Below are positions 11,479-21,619 of a stretch of DNA of 64,000 nt, piece after piece. The stretch covers positions 3,852,142 to 3,916,141 of the forward strand of contig CM067555.1 of NCBI GenBank assembly GCA_034509755.1, written 5' to 3'. How positions within the stretch are numbered: the stretch's first letter is position 1; each line of letters opens with the position of its first letter. The translations under genes and the position numbers were made by a program. The DNA comes from Anisodus tanguticus (Eukaryota; Streptophyta; Magnoliopsida; Solanales; Solanaceae). The notes below the pieces were generated by a model that did no database searches, was not told where the DNA came from, and saw nothing but the letters and a program-made list of their open reading frames with translations.

Positions 11479-12751
11479 TGTTGGGAGTTTTGCTCTATGG
11501 TACTTTATAAAGCAGTACGGAAAGTATTTAATTATTACAAGTATTCGAAAGGATAAACAAAGATTTCAATAATTCAACATGGAATCTGAAATTACAATCG
11601 TTACATAAGTAAAAGCGAAAATTCCGAGTTTTGTAGAAGACGGAAAAATGTAAATTGTTTTTTTCTTTGAGTCGAGTGTAGCACTCTGTCCTTAAGACAA
11701 TAATGCCCCGTATGTATTCTTTATACGTCCTGGACAATTTGTCTCCCAAGATAAAACAGCAATGGAACCCTTGAGCAAAGGAAACTCAAGAGCTACAGTG
11801 AAGAATATTGAGTAACGAAATGATGCCTTGGAAGGTGTAGGAAGAAAGCTGTTTTGCTTGTGTATGCTTCGAATTTTCGTGTATCATATATGTGTGTTCT
11901 TGGTGCTCAACAATGGTGTAAGGGGGTGTTTATATAGGTGATGTAGGGGGTTGCTGCGCCTCCATAATAGCCAAATAATGGTCATTATGGAGGTAGTAAA
12001 GTCACCAACATAAATGGTGAAAGACCAACGGATTTGGCCATTATAGGAGGAGTAATTCACCAAAATAAATGGCCTGAATTGAGAGCTTGGACGTTTACGA
12101 TTTGACCGTCGAAATTCCAACTTTACGAAAACTTCGGGGACCAAACTCGTACATCTTGAAACTTCGGGGACCAAACCGCACATCCGAAAGAATTCGGTCC
12201 GAACCGTACATCCGGAACTTCGGGATCAAACGCGTAATTCGGCAAAGTTCTCTCGGCCCAAAAAGATAATATCGAAGACCCACGACCCACGCCCCACGGC
12301 CCCCACCGACCCGTGACCCGAGAACCCGAGAACCGGAACTCGGAGCCGGAGCCGGACCGGACGGGACGGGCGGGCGGCGGCGGCGCGCGTGTGGTCTTTC
12401 CTCGAACCGAAGCACATCTAGGTCCTCCCTCCTTTAAACACATGGGATACCCTTGGGGTCCCAAACCCCAAACCAATTTCGAATCTTATATACACAACAA
12501 TTCTTTCTTCCTCTACCGATGAGGGAGAATTACACACAATACCACACTTTCCATGCTTCAAACACCTTACTTCGTGAACCAATATCTCTTTCATTTCTCA
12601 ATGAAATTTGACGATTCTTGGCCCTACGGTTATCTACGTACTTAGTAGATCATGCATGTGTGAAGAACCGGATTCTCCAACATACGTTACACTAGTGTTT
12701 AAGCGTTAAAGTTGGTCGGTCGCAACTCCCGCCAAAGGCAAATTTCCAACA
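11479..12751 (-). repeat. 3' LTR (left copy, 1273 bp)
   Basis: It aligns with 16814-17998 from end to end but is 88 bp longer, mainly through an extra GC-rich stretch at about 12260-12370 and one more copy of a 28 bp repeat. It keeps many CpG sites where the other LTR has TG or CA. Confidence 0.93.
12125..12240 (+). repeat. short tandem repeats inside the LTR, unit about 28 bp
   Basis: Four imperfect units of the form GAAACTTCGGGGACCAAAC followed by GTACATC lie in the left LTR. The right LTR has three at 17457-17540. On the transcribed strand they lie upstream of the TATA motif, so they could act as enhancer-like units. This is inference only. Confidence 0.7.
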
Positions 12752-14096
12752 ATCCCCTCTTGAAAGAGATTTTGGCGCACTCACATGGTGTCTTTTCATT
12801 TCCAAAGCAATATTTCGGCGGACCGATGTTGCATAAGGAGAGGTAGCCTCGGCTTTGAACCTTCCATAGTTGAATACCATCGGACTTACTTACTCATGCG
12901 CGGTGAACGTGATGTCTTGAACCGTCGGTGTTTAGTGTAAGCCAAGACAACGGTACCAACACAACAAATTCCCTTACTCTCTTCTTCGTAATGTTTTGTC
13001 CGTTTTGGCCATGGACAACGTCTTGGATTCTTAAGTGCGTTCAATTTGAGGCGGCCCGCCCTCGCACTTAAATAGGTGGTCTCCTACAAGGTATCTGCTA
13101 TACCCCACTTCACAAGTGTTAGGAACCATTAAAAGTTTCCCAAAGACCTAACCTCAACCGTTGAGGATCATTACGAGTTTTGAAAACTTAACCTTTACCC
13201 ATATCTGCGAGATAGCACTTAACGTCTATCGCGGGAACGCTTTGGATTTGGTGTTTCTTTTCGAAATCACTATCTCGAAGTGCTCATGCTTCCACCGAAG
13301 CGATCAACCGAACCTTTACAACTTAGTTTTCCCATTGAACCAAATTACCGGGATCTCCAGTTCGTAAGGTTGGGTTTCCACTGTATTGGTCCGTATATTT
13401 TGGGTTTTAAGCCCATTCCCCTAGACAGGCAGAAAACTTGATCTCCGGGTAGTCCCTTAGTTAGTAAATAAGGAAGTGACACCCGTGATGATCAACTCGC
13501 CATACGGTCTTATGTCTCCGACGGATATGTCCAGACGCCGTCATCCGTGTCCTTCCTAAAGCCGACCGGCTAGCCACAAGTGTATAGCTGCTGAAGGCAC
13601 GGGTTTCTCCCAATAAGGGACGTCCTCTAAGGATCCGTGAAGTTACTCAACTTCTTTCATGCTTTGTATAAAGCGATAAACTCCGATTCCATCATGAATC
13701 GGCCGATGCAAGTTTGCTTAGAGGATTTTCCAAGAACCACCATACACATTTACTTGTGGCTTTGGTGTTCTTCGGATCCGATGTCCGATTTGCATCACCG
13801 TGTTCTCCCGAACCGCTGGACATCTAGAATACAATAATCCGTAGATAAGCGAATAATTCAGATATCGTCATATCCGACTTAACGCCTTCTATTGATCATG
13901 TATTAAGATCATCAGTGAACCTTAGTTCAACTAATATGTTTGTAGGACGATACCTGGTCGGTTGTAGTGTGTACAATACATTGAACTACACGTGACCCGT
14001 GCATATCACTCCTTGTCTATGGGTGCACCATGATTCCAATCAGTTCTATGATTCATATCCATTGGTGGCTTCAACGAGATCGTCAACTATCGACCG

Positions 14097-14190
14097 ATCC
14101 GTTAGATGTCTTAGAAATCCAATTCCTAAGATGTCATCTGTGATACTCATATCTTTCATATCGAGACTTTGTTTCAATATGATTTTCACT
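14097..14190 (-). pseudogene. copia reverse transcriptase scrap
   Basis: On the minus strand this reads ILKQSLDMKDMS followed by DDILGIGF, resembling the FDMKDMGEADVILGI region just after the copia RT catalytic box. No YVDD box is found beside it. It is a degenerate fragment. Confidence 0.5.
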
Positions 14191-14818
14191 CTAAGACCGT
14201 TGGTTTTCCAACCGTTGGCTTTCTAACTTCGAGTCAATGTTTCGTGATCGATTCATTGTTTCTGTTTTATCCGAGACTTTCAGACCAAAATGTTAACATT
14301 TCGGGGACCAAAATGAAAGTTCGGAAGAAGCCCAACAGTTCAAAGCAAACCAATTCGATCCTCTTCTTCCAACTCTCCGGTTTGGAAGGTCGTTTCAACA
14401 CCCATGCCATGTAAGATTACAATGGCCCCGGATGTGAAGCTACTCACGGGGAGCACTTTTTATAACCCAAAGGTTCTTTTCCGGAGGAAGATTAACTATT
14501 ACACACGTATGGTTCTATATATGGAATCTATTTCTCCCTTTAGCTTCTTTCCAAAGCGGCGCTTTTGGAGATAACAATTATTTGTTAATTGTCCATGGTT
14601 CGTTCTCAACCATACAAGCTAGAAGGACTGGAACAAGTCTTTGTCCCCTCTTTGCTCCGTCTTGGTTCAACATCTAGAATCCCCGAGTTCTGCAGATCGG
14701 AATATTAAGTTCCGGATAGACAAGAACTTTCGAGTCATGAAGATACGGAACGTCTAGTTCGGACATCGAGCCCTCGCGGGTTCTTGTTAACCTTGAGCAA
14801 TTACTCCTTTTTCCTATT

Positions 14819-15209
14819 TCAAGGAAAGTTATCTTCAATGAATTCAGCATTCTTTGACGCTAAGAGGCGATCAACACTACTGTTATTTGCAGATCCAGTG
14901 GATATGCAATCTAGAGTCTTAGGTACAACTTGACATGTTTCAGTATTCCAACTTTTACCAAGCCACCCCACATAATTTGGGCGTACGACTTTGCGCTTGG
15001 CTAACACCGTTGGGTGAAGTGAGAAATGAGCGATCGTTTAATGAACGATGCTTCACATTCTCCCCCTCTATCACTACGAATTTCTCAATCCGTAGGCTTA
15101 GTTGATATTCAACTTCTGCTTTGTAGCGCTTATCCGCTTCAACAACTTCATCTTTGCTTTTCAACAAACAAAGGATTCCATACGTTGTACCATCATCAAT
15201 GAAGATCAC
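14819..15209 (-). pseudogene. copia integrase remnant
   Basis: Two overlapping minus-strand frames carry integrase landmarks: IFIDDGTTYGILCLLKSKDE with KRYKAEVEYQL (central catalytic domain), then PKTLDCISTGSANNSSVDR and NAEFIEDNFP from the region between integrase and RT. At least one frameshift separates them and the downstream catalytic Glu region is lost, so it is non-functional. Confidence 0.75.
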
Positions 15210-15734
15210 AACGTACTTGTCTCCCCCCTCTATTTTGTATAAACTTCAAATCACCCAATTAGGTGTGACTAAGTTCTAGAGGAGAGGTGCTTCTTTCGCT
15301 ATTCCCTTGACGGAATTTGAAAAGGTGATTTTGCCTCTTCATCTACCTCACATTTATTTAGAGGGTTTATGTCGACAGAAGGCAACAATCTCAACATCGT
15401 TAGCTTTTGAATGACTTGCTATTTAACGTGTCTTAATCTATGATGGCATAGATGCACGGATTACAAATATATCATTCATTTGGCTACAGACATACTGCAC
15501 CATTCTTAGTTATTACAGACCTGTTGGACTAGTCTCAAACCAGCTTGACCAACAGCGTCCCTTAAACCAAGTTAGGGACATGTATCACATCATCTTAGAG
15601 TGATCTCATTCCCTGAAGTCCTATTGAGGACAACCTCTCCAACCCCTTCTACTTTAGAGGTGGCGTTGCTTCACATGAACAACCTCTTGCCCGTGGTTAG
15701 GGCGTAACCGGATCATATGTGATCTAGATACTAC

Positions 15735-16065
15735 TCGGCCTACTCCGGTTGCTTTGGCATACTGAGTGTCCAATTTCTTTACTGCCTTTCTTTAGGCCTT
15801 CAGATCATTCAGGACCTGGAAACTCTGGCCCACCTTACTAGGTGTCCATTACTTTTCCTATGAAATGAATTTTGGCCCCCACTCCAGTCGCCCAGAGGCT
15901 TTATATGACTAAGTGTCCAATATCACCATATCAAAGGAATTTCAGCCCACTCTAGTCGCCCGGAGGCTTTGTATGACCGAGTGTCCAATATCATCCTATC
16001 AAAGGAATTTTGGCCGACTCCGGTCGCCGGAGGCTTTGTATGACCGAGTGTCCAATATCATCCTA
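15735..16065. repeat. tandem repeat, unit about 69 bp, four copies
   Basis: Units share GGAGGCTTTGTATGACCGAG and TGTCCAATATCATCCTATC. The three rightmost copies (from about 15857) are close, and the leftmost (about 15735) is diverged. It lies in the element interior between the integrase remnant and the 5' LTR. Confidence 0.8.
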
Positions 16066-16439
16066 TGAAGGATCTTACGCAAATAATATGACAGACTCAA
16101 CGTCATTAACTTTTAGACTTCTTCCGTTATGATTGGTGCCCAGATAATTCTTGGCGCTTACTTAAGAGTGGTAACAGTTTTCGCACAGTCAGTGGATCTT
16201 ACTCCCTCGTATGTGCGAACATACTTTACACACTTTAGTAATTACACTTAAAAGAACGGATCTTCTTAAGTCGTTTACAAAATCCAATCTTTAAACGGAA
16301 AAGAAGATGAGATTAAACTTCTGATTTGTTAAAGCATAAGGAATATAAATTATTTTCATATTCCTCCTTACTTTAATCCATTTTTAATCAGACATAATTT
16401 AATCTTTATTCTTGACAAGTAAGAAAAACTACTTATCAT

Positions 16440-16769
16440 TTAATCCGTATTCTTGACAAGTGAGAAAAATACTAATCCCAATTTCGGATTCTGGCTCACT
16501 TCAGTCACTTCATCAGACTGAGTGTCCATTTCCTTCTCACCATTATTCGGATCCTTTGTCTGGGACAGATATAGGCCTTCTGCTACAAGATAGAATAGCA
16601 TCTTCAGTCTTCTCCTCTTGTCCCAGTTGACATCCTCAGGCTCTCGAGAGCGCTTGTTCCCACCAGTCTTGGTAGCGGTGACACCATGAACACGTTCATC
16701 ATCGTCACTCTCTTCTACCAGAAAACCATTTCCATATCCAGATTTGGTCACACAACTTTTGACCGACAT
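16440..16769 (-). CDS. short open frame at the 5' end of the retrotransposon interior, unknown
   Basis: About 109 residues from ATG at 16769 (MSVKSCVTKSGYG...), just inside the 5' LTR where gag would begin. It is highly charged, with an acidic EESDDDE run, a basic KRSREPEDVNWDKRRR segment and an acidic C-terminal part. I see no CCHC knuckle. It could be a gag N-terminus relic or a captured sequence. I do not recognise it. Confidence 0.35.
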   Translation of the reverse strand: MSVKSCVTKSGYGNGFLVEESDDDERVHGVTATKTGGNKRSREPEDVNWDKRRRLKMLFYLVAEGLYLSQTKDPNNGEKEMDTQSDEVTEVSQNPKLGLVFFSLVKNTD

Positions 16770-16813
16770 CTTTCGAACACTAATAGTAATACTATACAAA
16801 TATTGTCTTAAGT

Positions 16814-17998
16814 TGTTGGGAGTTTTGCTCTATGGTACTTTATAAAGCAGTACGGGAAGTATTTAACTATTACAAGTATTCGAAAGGATAAACAAAGATT
16901 TCAATAATTCAACATGGAATCGAAATTACAATCGTTACATAAGTAAAAGCGAAAATTCCAGTTTTGTAGAAGACGGAAAAATGTAAATTGTTTTTCTTTG
17001 AGTCGAGTGTAGCACTCTGTCCTTAAGACAATATTGCCCCGTATGTATCCTTTATACGTCCTGGACAATTTGTCTCCCAAGATAAAACAACAATGGAACC
17101 CTTGAGCAAAGGAAACTCAAGAGCTACCATGAAGAATATTGAGTAACGAAATGATGCCTTGGAAGGTGTAGGAAGAAACTGTTTTGCTTGTGTATGCTTC
17201 GAATTTTCGTGTATCATATATGTGTGTTCTTGGTGCTCAACAATGGTGTAAGGGGGTGTTTATATAGGTGATGGAGAGGGGCTGAAAAGCGCCTCCATAA
17301 TAGCCAAATAATGGCCATTATGGAGGTAGTAAAGTCACCAACATAAATGGTGAAAGACCAACGGATTTGGCCATTATAGGAGGAGTAATTCAGCCAAAAT
17401 AAATGGCTGAATTGAGAGCTTGGACGTTTCGATTTGACCGTCGAAATTCCAACTTTACGAAAACTTCGGGGACCAAACTGTACATATTGAAACTTCAGGG
17501 ACCAAACTGCACATCTGGAACTTCTGGGATCAAACTGTAATTCTGGCAAAGTTCTCTGGCCCAAAAAGATAATATCAGAAGACCCACAGCCCACACCCCG
17601 TGACCCGTGATCGGACGGGCGGCGACCGCGCGCGTGTGGTCTTTCCTCGAACCGAAGCACATCTAGGTCCTCCCTCCTTTAAACACATGGGATACCCCTT
17701 GGGGTCCCAAACCCCAAACCAATTTCGAATCTTATATACACAACAATTCTTTCTTCCTCTACCGATAAGGGAGAATTACACACAATACCACACTTTCCAT
17801 ACTTCAAACACCTTACTTCGTGAACCAATATCTCTTTCATTTCTCAATGAAATTTGACGATTCTTGGCCCTACGGTTATCTACGTACTTAGTAGATCATG
17901 CATGTGTGAAGAACCGGATTCTCCAACATACGTTACACTAGTGTTTAAGCCGTTAAAGTTGGTCGGTCGCAACTCCCGCCAAAGGCAAATTTCCAACA
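16814..17998 (-). repeat. 5' LTR (right copy, 1185 bp)
   Basis: Partner of 11479-12751. Because the element reads leftward, this LTR holds the active promoter position. Confidence 0.93.
17259..17266 (-). promoter_or_regulatory. TATA box of the 5' LTR
   Basis: TATATAAA on the minus strand, conserved in the other LTR (around 11930-11937). The position inside the LTR fits a retroelement promoter. No transcript evidence. Confidence 0.5.
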
Positions 17999-18349
17999 GA
18001 AAATTTATCAAAAGTGTTGAATTATTTCTACTGAAGTTGATTGGGTCTGTTTTGTTGAGCTAAAATCTTAGATTAAATACTAATTTTAGCATGGAAAATT
18101 TTGTTAGTCTTTCTATGATTGAAAAATCGAAATTGAAGGATTCGACAGTACTTTGCAATTGAAAAGCTGAGCATTAATCAGATTCTAATGAAATTGAGGT
18201 TGCGAATATCATTGTGAATTTGGAGTTGTTTGAACTTGAATTGTCTATCTTGAAATTCTTTTAAACATTGTTGCTTGAGAATTGGATTGTGATGTTGTGT
18301 GTGCTTAAACCAAGGAGATTTAACTACTGCTTGTTGGAAGAGTTTAGTG

Positions 18350-18592
18350 CTAATTTGAGGACCGCCATTTTTTAACACTTTCATAATTAGGAGGAAGGAG
18401 CTTCTCTTGGATGATTTTAATTCGTGTAGGTGTGGATGTTTTAATTTTTTTAAGCATTGTTGCTCTGCTTTTCGAGAGGGGGGAGATGGAAAAGGGACAG
18501 TGGAGATGGGGTGTTTTCCGGCTGGTTTCACAGTGGTTCGATGCGGCTGTTTTCGGTGCTTTAACAGAGAAAAGCAAAGATTTCACAGCCAT
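18350..18592 (-). other. possible first exon or fragment of an unidentified gene
   Basis: On the minus strand an AC-rich leader resembling a plant 5' UTR precedes ATG at 18590-18592 and a frame starting MAVKSLLFSVKAP, rich in Ser, Lys and Thr like an organelle-targeting peptide. A second frame is open over the same stretch to 18178. No downstream exon was found, and the copia element and the gypsy LTR lie on either side. It may be a gene relic or chance. Confidence 0.22.
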
Positions 18593-18711
18593 GAAAACTC
18601 TCTTTCACTCCCGTGTTCCCTCTGGTGTAGTATAGGTGAGAGTGTGTAAGTGATGAAAATTAAATTGGGTGCTCCAGCCATGGAAGCCTCTGTTAATCCG
18701 TGTGGGTGTTA

Positions 18712-20097
18712 TAATTTTCTCACGACCTAAATCACGGGTCATGGTGTCACCCACACTATCCCTCCGATGAGCGGACCAATTCCCTTATTAACCCTTTAAA
18801 CCATTTCAATTTTATAAAACATGCGGAAGTTTAAATCAAGAAAACAATAATGAGTCCTAAATCATAATTAAATAAAGTGCGGAATTAATCTTATTACAAT
18901 CCTTCCCAGAAACACTGTACAAGAACATCTAACTTTTACAAGTCTGAAAAATACTACTAAATCAAAAATATGAAAATACTAGTAGATCACCCTCTGAATC
19001 TCAACAACTAAGCCTCAGACTACTCACCAGGCCTCAAACTAGATCTGTGCTCGAACTCTGCACTCAGAAAAAGTGCAACAAGAGTAGTGTGAGTACAAAA
19101 ATCACGGTACTCAGTAGGCATCATATACCGATCACAATTAGTTAACATATACATGAAGTATAATTAAACAAGTTTGAGCAAATAAGACAATTAGCAAGTC
19201 ATAAATCATAGGACATGATATCAATTTTAAGAGCAGAGCCATTCCCAATTTCAATTCAAATCACTAAGTCAATACGGAAAATAATATAAGGTACGAATGT
19301 AATGCAATGCAATGTCAGGATTCAAAATCTCTCTCTCAAATTTGTACACGCATGTTGTGGTGGAGATTTTCGATACCACTAGTCATGACCCGGGGGATTA
19401 GCTAGATCCATGTACCTGCCAACAATGAGTCTGAAATATCATCTGGTCGACACGTGGCTCCAAATATCATAATAATTATCAACTAACTAGTCTGGAATGA
19501 ATGCATACACAAGTCAAGAAGTAACAGTGCTGCAAATCATATGTGGGAATTTCATAACCTTCTTTCCTTTTCATTATACAACCATAGTATCATGACAAAT
19601 CACCTCATATACCAATAACCAAGTTCACATTTACAAGATCATCACTAATGCGGGAAATACGGCGGCACACCAAATTAATCAGAAGTCATTCTAATCTAAT
19701 TGAACTTATCCTTCAATCACCATCCCGCAACCTGAAGGTACATTTTTCTATGAAAACCTCTAAGGCTCAAACTTCACGACGAAACACTCAAATCATCACC
19801 TAGGGCATCAGAACCTAAATCAAAGGCCTCACTAAGTCATCAATATCGCTCCGGACCTAATGGAACCGACGAAACTAAAAAAAATACAATAATACCCTCA
19901 ATGTTGACTTTTGTCAACCCTTTTCCACTTTTTCAACTCAGAAGCTCTAAAATTCTCAAAATCAAACTAAACCCGCCCGACTATTTCGGGAACCATACCA
20001 CCCATCCCCGTAACTTATAAACGCTCTAATAGAACCACGGGGAAGGGTATTTTGGGGGAAATGACTAGAATGATCTAAACGACCAAACGGGTCGTTA
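18712..20097 (-). repeat. gypsy LTR (minus strand), approximate ends
   Basis: Read on the minus strand it starts TGTAACGACCCGTTTGGTCG and ends near TGATTTAGGTCGTGAG, typical of Solanaceae chromovirus LTRs. It directly follows the integrase C-terminus on that strand, so it is the 3' LTR. The 18712 end is approximate. Confidence 0.7.
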
Positions 20098-20720
20098 CAT
20101 CATATACCAATTAAACAAGCGTTCGTCCTCGAACGTAAAAGGGAACGAAAATAGGGTACCTGACTCAACAAAAAGCTAGGGATATCTACTTCGCATGTCG
20201 GACTCGGTCTCCCAAGTGGCCTCCTCAACTGGACAATGCTTCCACTGCACATTAACTGAAGTTATCTCTTTTGACCTCAACTTTCTAACCTATCAGTCCA
20301 AAATAGCTATCAGTTCCTCCTCATAAGACAGATTCTGATAAAATAATATTGAGTCCCAATAGATGATATAAGAACCGTCAGAATGGTATTTCCTCAGCAT
20401 AGACATGTGAAACACCGGGTGAACACCCGCTAACCCTGGAGGTAGAGATAACTCATAAGCCTCATCTCCAATAGGCCGAAGAACCTCAAATGGCCCAATG
20501 AACCTTGGACTAAGCTTCCCTTTATTCCTAATCCTCATTACACCATTCATGGGTGAAACCTTCAACAGAACATAGTCATCAAACATGAATTCCAAATCCC
20601 GAACCTTATGGTCCGCATACTTCTTCTGCCTACTCTGAGCCGTTAAAAGCTTTTTCTGAATCAACTACACCTTTTCTAAGGACTCTCTCAAAAGATCAGT
20701 ACCCCAAGGCCTCACCTCAA
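20098..20720 (-). pseudogene. gypsy (chromovirus) integrase C-terminus remnant
   Basis: The minus-strand frame at 20293-20664 reads KKLLTAQSRQKKYADHK, GKLSPRFIGPFEVLRPIGDEAYELSLPP and VHPVFHMSMLRKYHSDGS, the integrase C-terminal and GPY/F region. The adjoining stretch toward 20160 would be the chromodomain. A TAG interrupts the frame just upstream (LEKV-stop-LIQKK), and homology ends near 20720, where an unrelated repeat begins. It is a truncated, dead element. Confidence 0.85.
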
Positions 20721-20732
20721 ACGCATTATGCA

Positions 20733-21185
20733 TTTCCCGGCATAAGTTGTGTAATACTTATTGCTGAACTTCTGCCCTTCTCGACATAAATTATCTAGTG
20801 TGTGGGTATGTGTGTTTGCTATGAAATACATTGTGCCTTTATTGGCATAAGTTGCTAAATTATGCCTCTCGGCATAAGTTATCTAGTGTGTGGCTATAAG
20901 TGTTAGCAACTTATGCCGGTAAAGGTATAATGTAAAAGGCATAAGTAAAGTTATGCCTTTTACGACATAAGTAAGTTATGACTTTTACGGCATAACTTGT
21001 GGGTTATTATGACGCGAAAATATAAATTTATGCCGAGCGAAAAAGTTATGTAAGTTTCGTTGTCTGTGGTATTTTCGTCCTCTTATTTGCGTCTTAAAAT
21101 ACTAAAGGGTAAAAATTAAAGACCACATATTTGAGGGACAAAAATTACAGATCATCCTAAAATAGAGACATTTGTGCGAATGATC
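20733..21185. repeat. GGCATAAGTT repeat element, copy 1
   Basis: Many GGCATAAGTT and inverted AACTTATGCC words are arranged so that the segment can fold on itself, followed by a tail (AAATTAAAGACCACATATTTG... TTTGTGCGAATGATCC). A second copy with the same architecture lies at 45431-45775. I know of no coding role. Probably a MITE-like repeat. Confidence 0.6.
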
Positions 21186-21532
21186 CATTATTTATGCATT
21201 AAAGTGGAGACTACATATTAGTTTCCAGCCTAACCCAACTTTAACTCTGTAGTGGCCCATTGGATCATATGGAAGAGCCCAAGATGAGCCTATAACCTTA
21301 ACTTTACAACACTCTATCTAAGCTAAATTGACCTCTGATTGAACCAAGGAGCCATTTTTAACAAGAAAATCGTTATTCGGTCATTTCAAAGATTTAATAC
21401 TTTTGTTTCTCCGTCTTTCTTGGAGAGGAACGGTTGTTGGACTGACACTTATGTAGTTAAGACTTAGATCCAACACAACAACAACAAACTCACATGGTAC
21501 AAACCAACTTTTAAATCTTTATGTCACAACTC

Positions 21533-21540
21533 TATAATAA
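21533..21540 (+). promoter_or_regulatory. candidate TATA box of the carbonic anhydrase gene
   Basis: TATAATAA about 80 bp upstream of the start codon at 21620, preceded by a CAACAACAACAA-rich stretch. No other candidate lies closer. Confidence 0.35.
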
Positions 21541-21619
21541 AGAATATATACACTGCTACTCTACTAAATAGTGGAATCAAGAAAGCCCCTTTTGTTATCA
21601 ATTCATTATTATCTTTGTA

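Larger units (their letters stand above)
11479..17998 (-). mobile_element. Ty1-copia (Tork-like) retrotransposon with both LTRs, 6.5 kb, degenerate interior
   Basis: Two related LTRs (TGTTGGGAG...TTTCCAACA) frame the element, and GAAAA stands on both outer sides (11474-11478 and 17999-18003), a perfect 5 bp target duplication. A purine tract (AAGAGGGGA on the minus strand, 12753-12765) adjoins the left LTR, and integrase reads leftward, so transcription runs right to left. The 4 kb interior keeps integrase and RT scraps only. I see no intact gag or pol, so it would depend on other elements. The primer-binding site next to the right LTR is not the usual TGGTATCAGAGC. Confidence 0.93.

Noticed and set aside
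12095..12522. Several overlapping Pro/Arg-rich frames
   Set aside because: They fall in the GC-rich repeats of the LTR, on both strands, without conserved motifs.
15735..16065. CRISPR-like regularly spaced repeats
   Set aside because: Units are contiguous 69 bp tandem copies without distinct spacers, in a plant retrotransposon.
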